A stretch of 64,000 nt of DNA from Chamaelirium japonicum (Eukaryota; Streptophyta; Magnoliopsida; Liliales; Melanthiaceae). A program made the translations under genes and the position numbers. Under the pieces are notes generated by a model. It had not been told where the DNA came from. It was given only the letters and a program-made list of their open reading frames with translations, and did not search any database. Numbering within the stretch: position 1 is the first letter of the stretch; every line of letters begins with the position of its first letter. The stretch is from the NCBI GenBank assembly GCA_947650365.1, contig CANTAL010000004.1, positions 2,081,501 through 2,145,500 on the forward strand, read 5' to 3'. This document shows positions 45,530 to 58,145 of the stretch, piece by piece.

Positions 45530-47010
45530 ATAGCTTAGATTGATTTGGATTGCCAAGAGCCTTTTTATCAGACTTTAACCTCGAGAGGCCGTAGCCAATT
45601 TTGCTCAAATCATCCAACTTGAATGGGAGAAATCGAAGTCTTTGGTTGACCTAGGTTGTTAGGAACCTTTTTATAAGACTTTAGTCTTGAAAGGGCATAG
45701 TCGAATTGCCTTCAAGCTTCCGACTTGAACGAGCAGAATCGAAGGTCTCTGGTTGACCTGGGTTACCAGGAGCCTTTTCATCGGACTTTAGCCTTGAGAG
45801 GGCGTAGCCGAATTACCTTCGAGCTTTCGACTTGAACGGGCAAAATCGAAGATCTTTGGTTGACCTGGGTTGCTAGGAGCCTTTTTCATCGGACTTTAGC
45901 CTCGAAAGGGTGTAGCTGAATTGCCTTCAAGATTTCGACTTGAAAAGGTGGAATCGAAGGTCTTTGGTTGACCTGGGTTGCTAGGAGCCTTTTCATCGGA
46001 CTTTAGCCTTGAAAAGGCATAGCTGATGTTGCTTCAAGCTACCGGCTTGAACTGATGGAATCGAAGGCTTAGTTAGACCTGGGTTGTCAGGAGCCTTTTT
46101 ATTAGACTTTAGACTCGAGAGGGCGTAGCCGATGTTGCTTCGAGCTTCCGACTTGAACTAGCAGAATCGAAAGTTTTGGTTGACCTGGGTTGTCATGATC
46201 CTTTTTATCGGATTTTAGCCTTGAGAGAGTATAGCCAATATTGCTTCGAGCTTTCGACTTAAAATGGCAGAATCAAATGCTTAGTTTGACCTGGGTTGCC
46301 AGGAGCCTTTTTATCGGTCTTTAGCCTTGAAAAGGCATAGCCGATTTTTGTTCGAGCTTTCGACTTGAATGAGAGGAATCGAATTTCGAGAGACTTAGAC
46401 TTTGATGATCAGCTTCTAAGATCCTTCACTATCTCTGTACTCTATGACGTATGGCCCCTCCCAAGATGGAGCAAATTTGTCGCTGGTGACTTTCTTCGTG
46501 TTTGGGAAAACGACTCTGAGTACCAGGTCACTTTTGTTAAATTCTCTGCTTCTGTCCCTTCTGTCATATTGCATCTTGATTTTTGTTTGTAATTGGTCAC
46601 ATATGCTGTAGCCCTTGAAAGGGCAAAACCGCTTTTACTTCAAGCTTCTGACTTAAATAGACGGAATCGAAATCTTTGGTTGACCTGGGTTACCAGGAGC
46701 CTTTAGGTGCCCGATAGTAAGTTAAGCTTCTGACTTGAACGGGCGGAATCGAAGGTCTTTGGTTGACCTGGGTTGCCAGGAGCCTTTTTATCAGACTTTA
46801 GCCTCGAGGGGGCGTAGCCAAATTGCCTTCGAGCTTCCAACTTGAACGGGCGGAATCGAAGGTCATTGGTTGACCTGGGTTGCCAGGAGCCTTTTTATCG
46901 AACTTTTGCCTCGAGAGGGCGCAGCTGAATTGCATTCAAGCTTCCGACTTGAATGGGTGGAATCAAAGGCTTAGTTTGATCTGGGTTGCCAGGAGCCTTT
47001 TTAGTGCCTT
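45530..47010. repeat. 107-bp tandem array downstream of pol in element F
   Basis: About ten to twelve degenerate units with GGTTGACCTGGGTTGCCAGG as anchor (TTGAC at 45646, 45753, 45860, 45968, 46180 and 46286; spacing 105-108). Other conserved parts are TTTAGCCTCGAGAGGGCGTAG and CTTCCGACTTGAACGGGC. The array is interrupted at about 46439-46600 by a second copy of the integrase end. It is comparable in position, but not in sequence, to the 118-bp arrays of A and B. Confidence 0.88.
46439..46600 (-). repeat. Second copy of the integrase end inside F's tandem array
   Basis: About 150 bp (GACGTATGGCCCCTCCCAAG...) match 47214-47345, the integrase C-terminal coding part. The copy lies among the 107-bp units, so the array seems to have grown together with the flanking end of pol or by unequal exchange. 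Confidence 0.75.
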
Positions 47011-47105
47011 GCACGGGCTGAATAAAATTTCAAAAGACTTCAACTTGGAGAAAAAGATGCATTTATTGAAAAACCAAATTCGTGGTTACAAATTTTATGG
47101 TTTGA

Positions 47106-48470
47106 TTAAGGATAGAATATTTTCAAATGGGTTATATTCCAGGATCGGGGTAGTCGCCTTCCATCCTGGTCGATCAGCCTATAAGAGCCTTTGCTGCCAC
47201 TGGACTCTATGACGTATGGCCCCTCCCAAGACGGAGCGAATTTGCCACTGACGACTTCCTTCATGTTTGGGAAAATGGCTCTGAGTACTAGATCTCCTGT
47301 GCTGAACTCCCTTTTCTTGACTCTTCTATCATACACCCTCTTGATCTTCTGCTAGGGCTGGCAATTTCGGACCCAACACGAAGTTAGCTGGTCTGGGTCA
47401 GGGCTAAACGGGTTCGGGTCGTAAACGGGTCGACACGATAGACTCGTTTAATAAATGGGTCGGGTCCGGATTTAGGGACTGGACACGGTAGACCCGGGAA
47501 GACCCGTTTAGTATTCAACGAGTTGTGTTGGGTCGGGTCTACCCGCAATCCGATACTGTAATATATAATACAAGCGGGTCTTTCGAGTCAGGTCGGGTCG
47601 AGTCAGATTGGGTCGGATCGGGTCAACTGAATAGACCCGGGTGGTAAACGGGTCTTATCGGGTCTACCTGTTTATTAGCAGTTCAGGTACGGGTTTAGGA
47701 TCTAGACACGATTAGTTAAACGAGTCGGGTCCAGGTCTAGGGGTTTTGGACACGACACAAAACTAGACATGACATGAACCCGACACGACACGACCCATTG
47801 CCACCCCTATCTTCTGCTGGTAGTCGGCGATGTGAGCAGCCTCCGAGTCCCTCAGTTCCTCTGCGAAGTCTAGGTCATTGATTCTGAGCTCATCGTTCAT
47901 TCCTGACTAACAACTTTGGTCAAGACTGTGGAATAGAGCGCTTCTATAGGTAGGATGACTTTGGAGCCATATGTGAGGCGGAATAGAGAGAATTCGGTCG
48001 ACCGTCGCGGGGTGGTTTGGTATGCCCATAATACTTCCGTAAGCATTTTCTCCCAAAGACCTTTCCGAGGTCCCAGCTTCTTCTTCAGAGTATCCATGAT
48101 CGCCTTGTTTGATTCCTCGGCTTGCCCGTTTCATTGTGGGTATCGAGATATCGAGTAGAATAGTTTGATCCCATAGCCTTGGTAGAATTCTCTGAAGTTA
48201 TCTGAATCAAACTGTGCTCCATTGTCGGCTATCAGCACCTTCGGGGATCCAAACCTTGAAAAGATGTTGCCTCTGACAAACTTGATGACTTCAGCATCTG
48301 TAATTCTTGCCAGTGGCACTACTTTGACCCATTTGGTGAAGTAGTCTGTTGAAACGAGGAGATACTTTTTCTGGATTGGTGACGGCGGGAAGGGCCCTAG
48401 AAAATCTAACCCCCACTGATGAGAAGGCCTTAGACTTGTTAGGGGGTTTAGATCTCCTGCAAGGACATGA
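47106..48470 (-). pseudogene. Integrase region of element F (interrupted by a MITE)
   Basis: Minus strand: core motifs VLIADNGAQFDSDNF, ISRYPQ and LWAYQTTPRRSTEFSLF, then the C-terminal part REFSTGDLVLRAIFPN, WEGPYVIESSGSKGSYRL and SWNITHLKIFYP. The hAT MITE at 47353-47809 sits within it. Close in type to B's integrase. Confidence 0.83.
47353..47809. mobile_element. hAT-type MITE in element F
   Basis: 457 bp with terminal inverted repeats TAGGGCTGGCAAT (left) and TAGGGGTGGCAAT (right, read inward), one mismatch. It is flanked by a perfect 8-bp duplication TCTTCTGC (47345-47352 and 47810-47817). The 8-bp duplication and the TAGGGGTGGCAA ends are typical of plant hAT MITEs. The interior is rich in CGGGTC/GACCCG motifs, as is usual for subterminal transposase-binding repeats, and has no open frame. 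It is non-autonomous. It inserted after F, since it splits F's integrase. Confidence 0.93.
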
Positions 48471-49000
48471 ATCTACTTTGCATGTCGCTGGCACTGCTCG
48501 CATCTTTTGACGAATTCCCGCACGTCTTTAACCATGGTCAGCCAGTTGTATTCTTGTAACTTGACTTTGCCTTCCAGCGATCTATCCCCAGAGTGGTTGC
48601 CGAATGCCCCTGCATGTATCTCTGTAAGGATTCTTTGTGACTGATCCTTGGATAGGTACCGAAGGTATATACCTCCATATGCCAGTAGAGGTCTTCTCTG
48701 TCGAGACAGAAGCGATGAATTTTCCTTAGAAATTTCTTTGCTTGAATGGGTCCTCAGGTAGGACTTTTTTGCTGAAGATAGCTGATTATAGGTACCAACC
48801 ATCCCGTGGGTGCTTCAACCGTTATGTCGGCAATCGGGCTAGTATGATGATGAAGGTTTACCCTTGGATGCATTTGGAAATTGATCTTGACTTCTTTGAC
48901 CTTATGCTCGTCCCCGAGAATCGAAGCTACATTTACGAGGGCGTTAGTGATTCGGTTATTGGATCAAGGGATCTCCTTGAATTTGACCTCCTAGAAGCAT
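48471..49000 (-). pseudogene. Integrase zinc-finger region of element F
   Basis: Minus strand: ILTEIHAGAFGNHSGDRSLE, LQEYNWLTMVKDV, FVKRCEQCQRHAK, the H2C2 finger at the integrase start. The region upstream links it to the second RNase H. Confidence 0.8.
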
Positions 49001-49440
49001 TCAGATAGCTCCCGCGCCATGGTCAGGTACTGCTGCATCCTGCTGTCCTTGACTTCATACTCCCCCCCGATCTGCCTAACGGTGAACTAAGAGTTGCTAT
49101 GAATTGTTATCTACTTAATCAATAAGCTCAAGACTACCTCCATACCAGTAAGGATTACTTCGTACTCGGCCTTATTGTTTGTGCTTGCAAAACCAGGCAT
49201 GATGGATCGTTGAATCTTGTGCAGGTCGAGGGAGAGGAGTGATATTCTGATTCCACAACCTGTTGAGCTTGAGGCCCCGTCGGAGTAAAGGTTCCATCCG
49301 ACCAACGGGTGGCTAGGAAGTGTGTGAAGCTTTGCGTGGTCACCACTCGGGTCATCCTCTAGCTCGAGGTCAGGATCTTGAAGTATGCCCACCGGGTCTT
49401 CAACTGGGAAGTCGGCGAGGAAGTCTGCTAGCACCTGCCC
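49001..49440 (-). pseudogene. Second (archaeal-type) RNase H region of element F
   Basis: Minus strand: MLADFLADFPVEDP (tether), then LYSDGASSSTGCGIR and TNNKAEYEVILTGMEV. The presence of this domain between RT-RNase H and integrase places F in the Tat lineage. Confidence 0.82.
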
Positions 49441-50900
49441 CTTGATCGAGACTCAGGACTCAAAAAGCACTCCCAATGAGCTTATCTTTGTTACCCACTT
49501 GGCCATCCTCCCGGCACGATCGGACCGGTCGAGGATGTCCTTGAGGGGATGGTCTGTGGTGACTGTGACTTGATGAGCGATTAAGTATGGCCTTAGTCTT
49601 TGTGTTGCCATAAGCAGAGCCAAAACTACCTTCTTGACCCTTGAGTATCTCATCTCTACTGGAAGCAGAACATGGCTGGTGTAGTATATTGGGCGCTCGA
49701 GCCCGTCTCTTCGGCTTACGAGCACCGCACCGATGGCTTGCTCGGTGACCGACCCATAGGGGTTCCCCTAACATGGGAGCTACCAGTACCGGCGGCTGGA
49801 CAAGGTAAGCCTTAATGTTTTGGAAAGCTTCTTCGCAGGAGCTATCCCATTTGGAGTTGCTACCCTTCCGGAGCCTCTTGAGGAAATGCTTGCATCTATT
49901 AGAGTGCTTGGATATGAAGCGATTCAGCACTGCTAGACGACCGATGAGTCCTCTGACTTCCTATTCATTGGTTGGTGACGATATCTCCTAGATGGCTCTA
50001 ATCTGGTCCGGATTGGTCTCGATCCCTCTTTGCATGATGAGGAATCAGAGGAACTTTCTGTATTTCACACCGAAGGTGCACTTTGTAGGGTTAAGCTTTA
50101 TCCGATAGTGTCGCAGGATGTTGAATATTTTCTCCAGGTCCTTGAGGTGATCTTCTCTTTTTTGACTTTTGGTGAGCAAGTCATCTATGTAGACTTCCAT
50201 ATTCTGGTCAATTTGCTTCTCGAACATCTTCGTGATGAGTCGTTGATATATTACGCCAGTATTCTTGAGGCCGAAAGGCATCGCCTTGTAGCAAAAGAGC
50301 TCACGACCCGTCACAAAGCACGTTTTCTCTCGATCATCCTTGTGTAGTGAAGTTAATACAGACCTTGGCAATAGCTCATGCCCTGATGTGGAGTTGACAA
50401 GTCGATCGATCCTTGGCAATGGGAAGGGATCTTTCGGGCAGGCCTTGTTGAGATTAGTGAAGTTAATACAGACCCTGATCTTCCCATTCTTCTTTGGCAC
50501 AGCGACAACATTGGAGATCCAAGTCGGGTACTTGACCTCTCGAATAAAGTTGGCCTAAAGGAGCTTGGCCACTTCTTCCCAGACTGCAACAACTCGTTCC
50601 GGCTTCATGGTTCTTGGCTTTTGCTGGACGGCGACGGCTTCTTCTTTGACATTTAACTGGTGGCAAGCGATCTCACGATTGATACCTAGCATATCTTCAA
50701 AGCTCCAAGCAAATATGTCAATAATGGCTCCGAAAAAGGTTGCCATCTGCTCCACCTCTTCCTTAGACAAGTTAGCCTCGATGTATGTTTCGCGCGGCTG
50801 CCCACCTCCCCCGATCTCCACCCTGACGATGGGCTCGATCGAGGGTGAGTCATCCCACTCTCCCAGTAGTGGAACTGGAAGAGTTGGGTCTTTCAATAAT
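49441..50900 (-). pseudogene. RT and first RNase H region of element F
   Basis: Minus strand: IVAVPKKN-like start, IRVCINFTNLNKACPKDPF, AMPFGLKNTGVIYQRLITKM, the catalytic YIDD (MEVYIDDLLTKS), then RNase H IYYTSHVLLPVEMRYSRVKK. Closely parallels B's RT. Broken. Confidence 0.86.
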
Positions 50901-50926
50901 TGCTATTGCTTCGAGGTGCCGGCCTC

Positions 50927-51337
50927 TTAGGCCAACCTCTTGGAAGGAATGATGGATCGTGCTTTTTGCTTGATGGTGACAGCTTCACAGGATTTGCTGG
51001 CCGCCTGATTCCCTCTGATGCATTTGATGCCTTCGTTGGTAGGGAATTTAAGGAGCTGGTGGTTGGAGGAGGATGCTCCCCCAAGCCGATACAGGAACTG
51101 CCTTCCTAGGATGATATTGTAGCTCGATGTACCGTCACATACGGCGAATCGAGTGGAGACTCGAGTCTTCTCCGTCAATTCAATAGTGAATTTGGCCTCG
51201 CCAAGGACCTTGCCTTCACCCCCATCGAAGTCGGTGATGATCAGAGGCAAATGCTCGAGACACTCGGCTCCGTGGCCAAGGCTTGAGAAACAGTTGCTGA
51301 ACATAATATCCACGGAGCAACCAGTATCGATCAGCAT
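50927..51337 (-). pseudogene. Protease region of element F
   Basis: Minus strand: MLIDTGCSVDIMFSNCF (active site), then TRFAVCDGTSSYNIILGRQF. Homologous to B's protease. Copia G inserted about 60 bp upstream of the active site (in F's direction). Confidence 0.83.
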
Positions 51338-51399
51338 TCAACTAACTGACACTTGTCGACTTTGAGCTGCAAGACGAGCGGGTCCTAGTGTGGTAGGAG

Positions 51400-53766
51400 T
51401 GTTAGGTTTGATGTGGTCTACAGCTCGTAAAACCCTAGGTTTGGCTGTATATGGTTGATAGTTTATTTGTTATTATATAAAGGTACGCATTATTATACGT
51501 GTTCTGTTTACAAAACTTAAAGAGCCATGGCTATATAGTAGTCCATCTGAGTGGGAGACTCAGTGGATCGGTCATATAGCCTAAATCGTTCACAGCTCTG
51601 ATTTGGGTTGGTCGCCCTATCAGGATAAACTGTTGGAATGACAGAGCATGAGAATCTCCATAATGGTCATTACCAGGCACAGTGTCTGTGGCCGAATGGA
51701 ACCAACATGGTGCACAGATCGGTGAGCAGACACCGGTACACATAGCCGTGTTTCTGCTTAGGGTAATCGGTCATAAACCCTGAGGAACCGTGGCCGGTGG
51801 ACTAACCAGTTGCGTGTAACTTTGGTTCACCAACGTGTGAGGGATCAAACCACAGCCCAATACCACGGTGCGCTGGGTTACCGGGCTGGCGTTGCATCGG
51901 CACGCCGCTCTTGTAGGCCATCCACATCCTTATCGGGAGGTACGTTCCTTGGTATGACATACACCGTACTAAACCCAGGCCTGGTAGTCAGCAGTTGAGC
52001 TGTTGATCGGATTCGGTTGCTTGGCCAAAGTGATCAGAGGTGCGATGTGATAGTCAACCTGGAAGGAACCTAGTCATATGGTCACTCGAGTCTGACGATG
52101 ATCTCCACCGCTCGAGTTGACTCATGGCACCAAGTAGAGGGATATCGTATTACCAATACTAAGCGGAGAGCAGGGGTATGCAAGAGAGCTTAATAAGTCT
52201 GGGAGAATTGGAGTGCAGCCTGCGTCGCACTCTGGGTGGCCACGCAGGTTAACCGGGACCCAGAGGATTGACAGGAACACTTGGGTAGTGTGTCGATCGG
52301 GTTCAGTTGGAAGCCATGAATCCTAGTCCCTGAAGGTTCCACCCTATCCACGATCGTTACGGATTATTACTTTCTCCTTGTCTCACATCATATTATGAGT
52401 TGAAGAAATAATGCCTAATCGTCCTGTGTTCCGTGAGTGCATCGCACTGGAGCATGGTGGTTGCACAGGACTAAGTGTGTTCACTAGGGGGCAACCTCAG
52501 AGTAGTGTAGAGACATACGGTGTTTCCATTATACCATTAGGAGTCCATTCCGTGTGTGCGTGTTGCACTAGAACACAGAATGCGAGTTTAGTAATTTTTA
52601 CTATAGGGCACCCCACCTTTTACTAAGGGTACCCCAGTAAATAGTAAAAATACTATTCATCATCCCATGGTGTATTGACTTGTTACTGATGCCGATGAGG
52701 TGCCCTAAGTGTTAGGGTGCATTATCATGCACGAAGATGGGCCATACATAGTCCCGCATGAGGTGAACGGCCACTAGATGCATAGGGGCATTTTGATCAT
52801 TTCAAAATTCCTCGCATGCCCTAATGGACGCCATCCTCACTAGGGCTAGCTTGCATGGCCATCAAAATTATATTTAAGGGATTAATTCAGATTTAAAAGA
52901 TTTTGAATCATCTCCTTAATTACAACAATTTTAATATGGCAACTAGTAATAAAAAGGGGCATTGAATTTGAGAGTAATGAGATGGAGAGAGAGAGGAACG
53001 ATTTCAAATAGCAAGGGAGAGTGAGGGGCATGAATTTCAGATCTGAAATGGTGCATCCTTCTCATATTTCAAATGAAGAATCATCCCCCCTTCTCTTATG
53101 GTTCGGATTTTTGCCATCTTTCTCTCTCGGGTTCATCTCTCTCTTATTCCTTCATCTTCTTCTCCAAGTGTGTGTGTGTGAGAATGATAGAGATCGCTTG
53201 CACTCTGAGGCACTCAGAGATTAGAGTGCAAGGATCCGGGATGATATGTGAGATCGGGTGAATCCGATGATATTCATTTCTCTCTTGCGCGAGGATCCCG
53301 CTCGTGATTGCTGCCCAGATTTTACAAGCAAATTTGTACTGTTTTGATCACTGCAGGATCTATAGAAGTCCAAATGACTTCAAACCGATTGTAAATTCTT
53401 GGTTTTCAAGTCTTCTTTCCGGTAAATCAAGTTTCGCTCTGTTTCGATGTCGGGAAAGAAAGTTACGGCCTTTGCACTGAAGGGTGTTCGTGCAGATCCG
53501 AATTTGTCTTCATCAACATTGAAGCAATTCTTCGCGGTGTTAAATCCCGCATGAAGGTATAACTTACTAACCCCTTGATCTATCATAATGCATACATATG
53601 AAATATGTTAATCATTTCGATAGATGACTATAGGGGTTCGATTCGTATTTGTTTTATCATTTGCACATATGATTAATATGAATGAAAATTTTAAAATGCA
53701 CCGCACACCGAAACGATCCTTGCGATCAAGTCCACCTTCCGTTGCGACTCCGATATCATTCCAACA
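51400..53766 (+). repeat. 5' LTR of element G
   Basis: Starts TGTTAGGTTTGATG and ends ATTCCAACA, two bases before the primer-binding site. Shared blocks with C/D LTRs include the TACAGCTCGTAAAAC start region and the CTCTGGGTGGCCACGCAGG block (about 52225). Its true partner LTR is not certain: the LTR starting at 63875 is clearly diverged from it. Confidence 0.83.
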
Positions 53767-53768
53767 AA

Positions 53769-53780
53769 TGGTATCAGAGC
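53769..53780 (+). other. Primer-binding site of element G
   Basis: TGGTATCAGAGC, exact initiator-Met type, just after the LTR. Confidence 0.92.
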
Positions 53781-55590
53781 CATTTTGGTGTACGATTCAT
53801 GAGAAAATTTTTCATGGAATGAATCGTATGTGCATTAGATGAACGAATACGTCACAGGGGTTTGCGTAGATCATATATTCATATATGTCGCATTTTATGC
53901 ATAGTGTGTTTTGCAGGGCACCGCTATAGTGTGATTATTTGCTTTCGGGGGTTGGACCCCGGAATATAATTGCATGGTATTTCGATTGTATTTGTGATGG
54001 ATGAATGTAAGGCCTAATGGGACAAGCGCATGGAGGTTGACCACGACTTGGTTTTTCCCGGCCCTTATTTCTATTCTTGTATTTATTCTTTTACCTAGGA
54101 AAATGTGTATGAACGAGCAAGTGCTCGGAGCATACTAGTATTTTCAGTTACAGGTTGAAGTCTTGGAGGACAAGGATAGATCGGAGATTTATTACTGGAG
54201 GACCGAGCGCGGTGACCCAAAGTAAGGAATATCTGGAAGATGCCATTGAAGAAATGTCAGAGCATTGCTAGTCAGGTTCAGGGGTCGGACCCTGAACTTG
54301 ATATCAATGGATGTTTGTTTTCTTTGGTTGGATATTTCTTTAAACCCCGGTGAAAGAATATAATCTGATGCAGTATGTGTTAGATTGAGAGATGCCCTTT
54401 CCCCACTATTTGTGGGATACTTTTTCCCCACATGGTCCATGCGACCATTAGGTTAGATTTCCATTTATTGACACCCGTAGTCTAATTGGTGTTTGATGGT
54501 AGTTGGATCCCATAACACTCGGTTATGCCACCGTTAGGTAGAGATCCGACGGAGGTTGTCGGATGTCCCTAATTGGTTTGACATCGAAACCAATAGTGAT
54601 ATGGTGATCATCTACGACATCAGACATCAAATTACATATGAGGAGTCATACTAATGGGAGACATTTCCTTGTATGTCTAGACCATAGGCTAGGCTCTAGA
54701 GCACAAAGGGTAATAATCATTTTATCTAGTATCGAAGGCTTGGAGAGTACGTAATGTGATTCTCGAGAGAAAGGTGATAACTGAGTATCCACGGGATAGG
54801 GACTATGGTCCTTTTCAAGTCTATCTATACTTTATAAGAGGTCTTAACTCTAGTGGAAGCGTGGTATGACCAAGGTCTAGGTCTAGGTTGTCACAACCTA
54901 GGAACTAAAATACTTGCATTAAAATAACCCTCACCATAATTAAGGGATGTGTAAGAAGACTCAGTGTGAGTGCCTCTGGCCTCCACGGCCAATTGCTGAA
55001 TTTCTGGGTGATAGGGTTGGCTCAACATCCCCCTCGGGTGAGAGTTATGTTCTGTCATGCCAGAGGCTTAGCAGTCTCCTTCGGGATATGGTGGTCACGA
55101 TACCAGGAGAGAAGGGCTTTTCCCGCCCTCGCGGGGGCCGCATGAACTCCCGTGTCGTGATTGCCTAGGCTCATGGGTAAGCATCTGAAGCACCCGTGAG
55201 GCTACCCGTTGCGTCGCATGGAGATCACGGGGGGCTGGCCAAAAGGTACCATGGTCCATCATAGCTCGATGTGGCAGATTTGGATTGGGTCAGAAAGATT
55301 CGATGTGAGCGGAGGACAATACACACTGCCCCCTCGGGCGGGTGTATTCGAATCCGAGATCTCGCATACATGGTAAATTACTCCATGGAGATGTCTTCGC
55401 CTTGAGGGTAGCGTTGGCATATGGATGTAATTAGCTTGTTTTAAAACTATCCTTAAAATAAGTTTTAATACAATCTATATTCAACCATAGATCCCCTGTT
55501 CGCTATCCCATTAGACAACTAGATAACGGGTACCGACTTCGTAGACCGGTAATGCCATCATGACCTTATATTTAGGGTTGGTAAACTACA
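53781..55590 (+). other. Long leader of element G
   Basis: Collinear with the leaders of C, D and H. It carries the two self-complementary motifs at 53948-53960 (GGGGTTGGACCCC) and 54278-54297 (TTCAGGGG...CCCTGAA). Non-coding as far as I can see. Confidence 0.72.
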
Positions 55591-56290
55591 ATGGCTATAA
55601 ATCTTAATGTCCCTAAACCAGACCTATCGAGTATAGATGCCACTGTAGTACATGCTAGGGCATATAACGACTAACGAGAGTCTGTAGAGGTATACAAGTG
55701 CTATGTCATAGCATACTTGCGGACAACTCTTTAGAAGTAAGTCAGACATATGCCAGGTCCTCTGATGTAATGTTCTGTTACAGCATTAGATGTTTGAGGG
55801 GCGCAGTCAAATGACTCGCTATCTTACCATCAAAAAACTCGTCAGTACTAAGATGTTTGATAGAAAACTGGTTTGGAAACACATTCTTGGGTTCCAGAGC
55901 GAACTGGTTTTCTTTGACATAGTGCTAGATGTCGAGGTGATAGAGAACATCTGTTTTGCATCCTTATATGGAACCTTTGAAAGCTTTGTCAGAGACTTCA
56001 GCCTTTACAAGCTGGAGATGGCAAATGCGGAACTTCTGGGAGCTATCCAGGTCACTAAGGATGGGATCAAGATTAAAGGTGATTCCTTTAGTGCGTAACT
56101 TAGGCCTTTTATGAAGCGCCTAAAAGTAAGAACTGATCAGAAACTAAAAACATTGCCTGTATAGAATCAAGAGTGGACTCTTAAGTCTGGTGAAGCCTAG
56201 TACGAAAGTTCTTCCGATATGGCAACAAAAGGGGTATTGGAAGATTGAATATAGTCTCAGGGTGCTAGGATAAGTAAATATCAACTCTTG
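55591..56290 (+). pseudogene. gag remnant of element G
   Basis: Encodes FEGRSQMTRYLTIKKLVSTK, LVFFDIVLDVEVIENICFA and FVRDFSLYKLEMANAELLG, homologous to D's gag. Broken. Confidence 0.78.
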
Positions 56291-56299
56291 GCAGAGTCG

Positions 56300-58145
56300 A
56301 ATTGCCATCTAGTAGCAGTGCTTCTGCTTCTTGAAATATGGACTTTGTGTCTATAGAGATTCAAGAAAAGTAGAAGGCTACTTATTGGTAAGGTGGTCCT
56401 AATATAGATACGTATACCATAACAACTGCGGAAGTTGTTAATATGTTATCTTAGATTTTTCGATAGAAGGATTTTGATCCTTAGAGATTTAGGTATATTT
56501 CCTCCAAGCTAAATAAAGGTTTTCAGTTCTAATCGATGGCTTTAGTGCATCTCTTAAACTGAATAGGTACTTTCATTGCTAAAGGAATAGCTCATAATAA
56601 AATCTTTGTATTAAAATTCAGTTCAAAAATAGATTACATAACATCTGTAGCACCTAATTCATATTCATCTTAATTCTTAGGATAACCTAACCCAATTGTG
56701 GCTCCTATGACTTAGATATATTGTCTCAGACATAATTCAAAGGTTAGTGAAGGCCGAGTTTCTAGATACAGATTCCTCGAAGATCCTTCCAACCTGTGAG
56801 TCTTGTTTAGAAGGCAAAATGACTAAAAGGGCCACTGAGGTATTGGAGTTAATCTATTCTGACGTATGTGGTTCCAAGAGCATCCAGATGAATAATATCC
56901 ATTGGATGAGTTCCATAGGTACCTGATGGGGCATGGGATGATATCCCAGTTAATTGCTCCAGGGACACCATGCCAGAATGGAATATCCAAGAGAAGAAAA
57001 CAAACCCTGTTGGACATGGTCTAAAGAATGATGACTTTTACCAAGTTTACTACCCACCTTCTATGGGTTACACCTTGAGAAACAGTAGAGTATATCTTGA
57101 ATAATGTCTCATCTAATCAATGCCTCATACCCCTGAAAAGCTGTGGTCTAAGCGAAAGTCGATACTACGACATTTTAGTATATGGGGATGTCTTGCATAT
57201 GTGCAGAAGGACATGAGGGATAAGATGGAGACTAAGTTCAAGGTGTATCTATTTATAGGTTATCCTAGAAAAATATAAGGTGGACTATCCATGATCCTAA
57301 GGTATAGAAGGTGATCGTTTTTACGAATGCCATCTACCTAGAGCGGGATTCTATTATAGACCATATGTCCACTAGTAAGGTAGTTCTGGGTGAATTACTG
57401 GATACTAGTGGAGAGCGCATGATCGGAAATATAGTGGTAGTAGATGATACAGACACTAGTATACCAGAAACTGTAGAAATAATTTGCTCTGTACCACAAC
57501 CATCTTGTCACAGTGGAAGCACCATTAGAGCTCTTAAAAGATTTTATGGACAAACTTTGTAAATTAGTCCATAAATTCAAGATGATGGCCCCTTGAGCTA
57601 CGACGAAGTAGTGAAATTTTTTGATAGAACTGTCTGACAGAAAGTCATGGAGACAAAGCTTGCATCAGTGTCCAGTGATACTTTTTTGTACCAGGGTTCA
57701 TCAAAGCTTTATTAAAGCATATTTGGATTGGGTCAAAGTTAAAGACCCGTGTAAGCGGATCACTGTGCGCACCCTCCCTCGAGTGGGCGTATACTGAATC
57801 TAAGGCTTGCGCACTTGGCAACTTAGCCCATTGGGTAGAAGTTGGCAGAAGAGAGGATATATGATGCAGTTTCCAGGCTTAGGAGTTAGCAGGTCAGGAA
57901 TACCTGGCTTACAGAATTGCAAAGGTTCATTTATGGACTGAAGCAAGTATCCAGGAGAAGCAATATCTATCTTGATCAAGTATGATCTATTCATATAGAT
58001 TTGATCAAAATAAGCCAAGTGTGTACAAGAGGAGCGATGAAACTATAGGGGTATACTTAGTACTTTACATAGACGATGTTCTACTGATTGAAAATGAAGT
58101 AGGAACATTGCCTAAGTTAAATGTCTGGTTATTATCTTAATACGA
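56300..58145 (+). pseudogene. Protease/integrase/RT remnants of element G
   Basis: Recognisable pieces include an integrase start (CESCLEGKMTKRAT-like, about 56796-56840), the linker before RT (about 57300-57560), YGLKQASRRSN (about 57930) and LYIDDVLL with the catalytic YIDD (about 58060). A short stretch near 57695-57800 resembles the element's own leader (about 55280-55340). Very broken. Confidence 0.72.

Larger units (their letters stand above)
45425..51399 (-). mobile_element. Element F: Tat-like Ty3/gypsy retrotransposon, internal part only
   Basis: Minus-strand protease, RT, dual RNase H and integrase in gypsy order, followed by a 107-bp tandem array downstream of pol. Its gag and LTRs are not in the window: copia C cuts in at 45424 and copia G at 51400. 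The proteins are related to those of B but clearly a different family. It is the oldest framework here by nesting order. Broken, with more than ten breaks, and it also carries a hAT MITE. Confidence 0.85.
51400..58145 (+). mobile_element. Element G: decayed Ty1/copia (Tork/Angela-like) copy, 5' portion
   Basis: A 2367-bp 5' LTR, primer-binding site, long leader, gag, integrase remnants and an RT remnant on the plus strand. It is related to C and D but in a more diverged subfamily. It inserted into F's protease region. Heavily broken (well over ten breaks). Near 58145 the copia similarity stops and an unrelated minus-strand fragment begins. The copia sequence further right (H) is too diverged to be simply its other end. 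Confidence 0.78.

Noticed and set aside
53769-53780. tRNA-like sequence TGGTATCAGAGC at several places
   Set aside because: These are primer-binding sites next to LTRs, complementary to a tRNA 3' end, not tRNA genes. No tRNA gene was found in the window.
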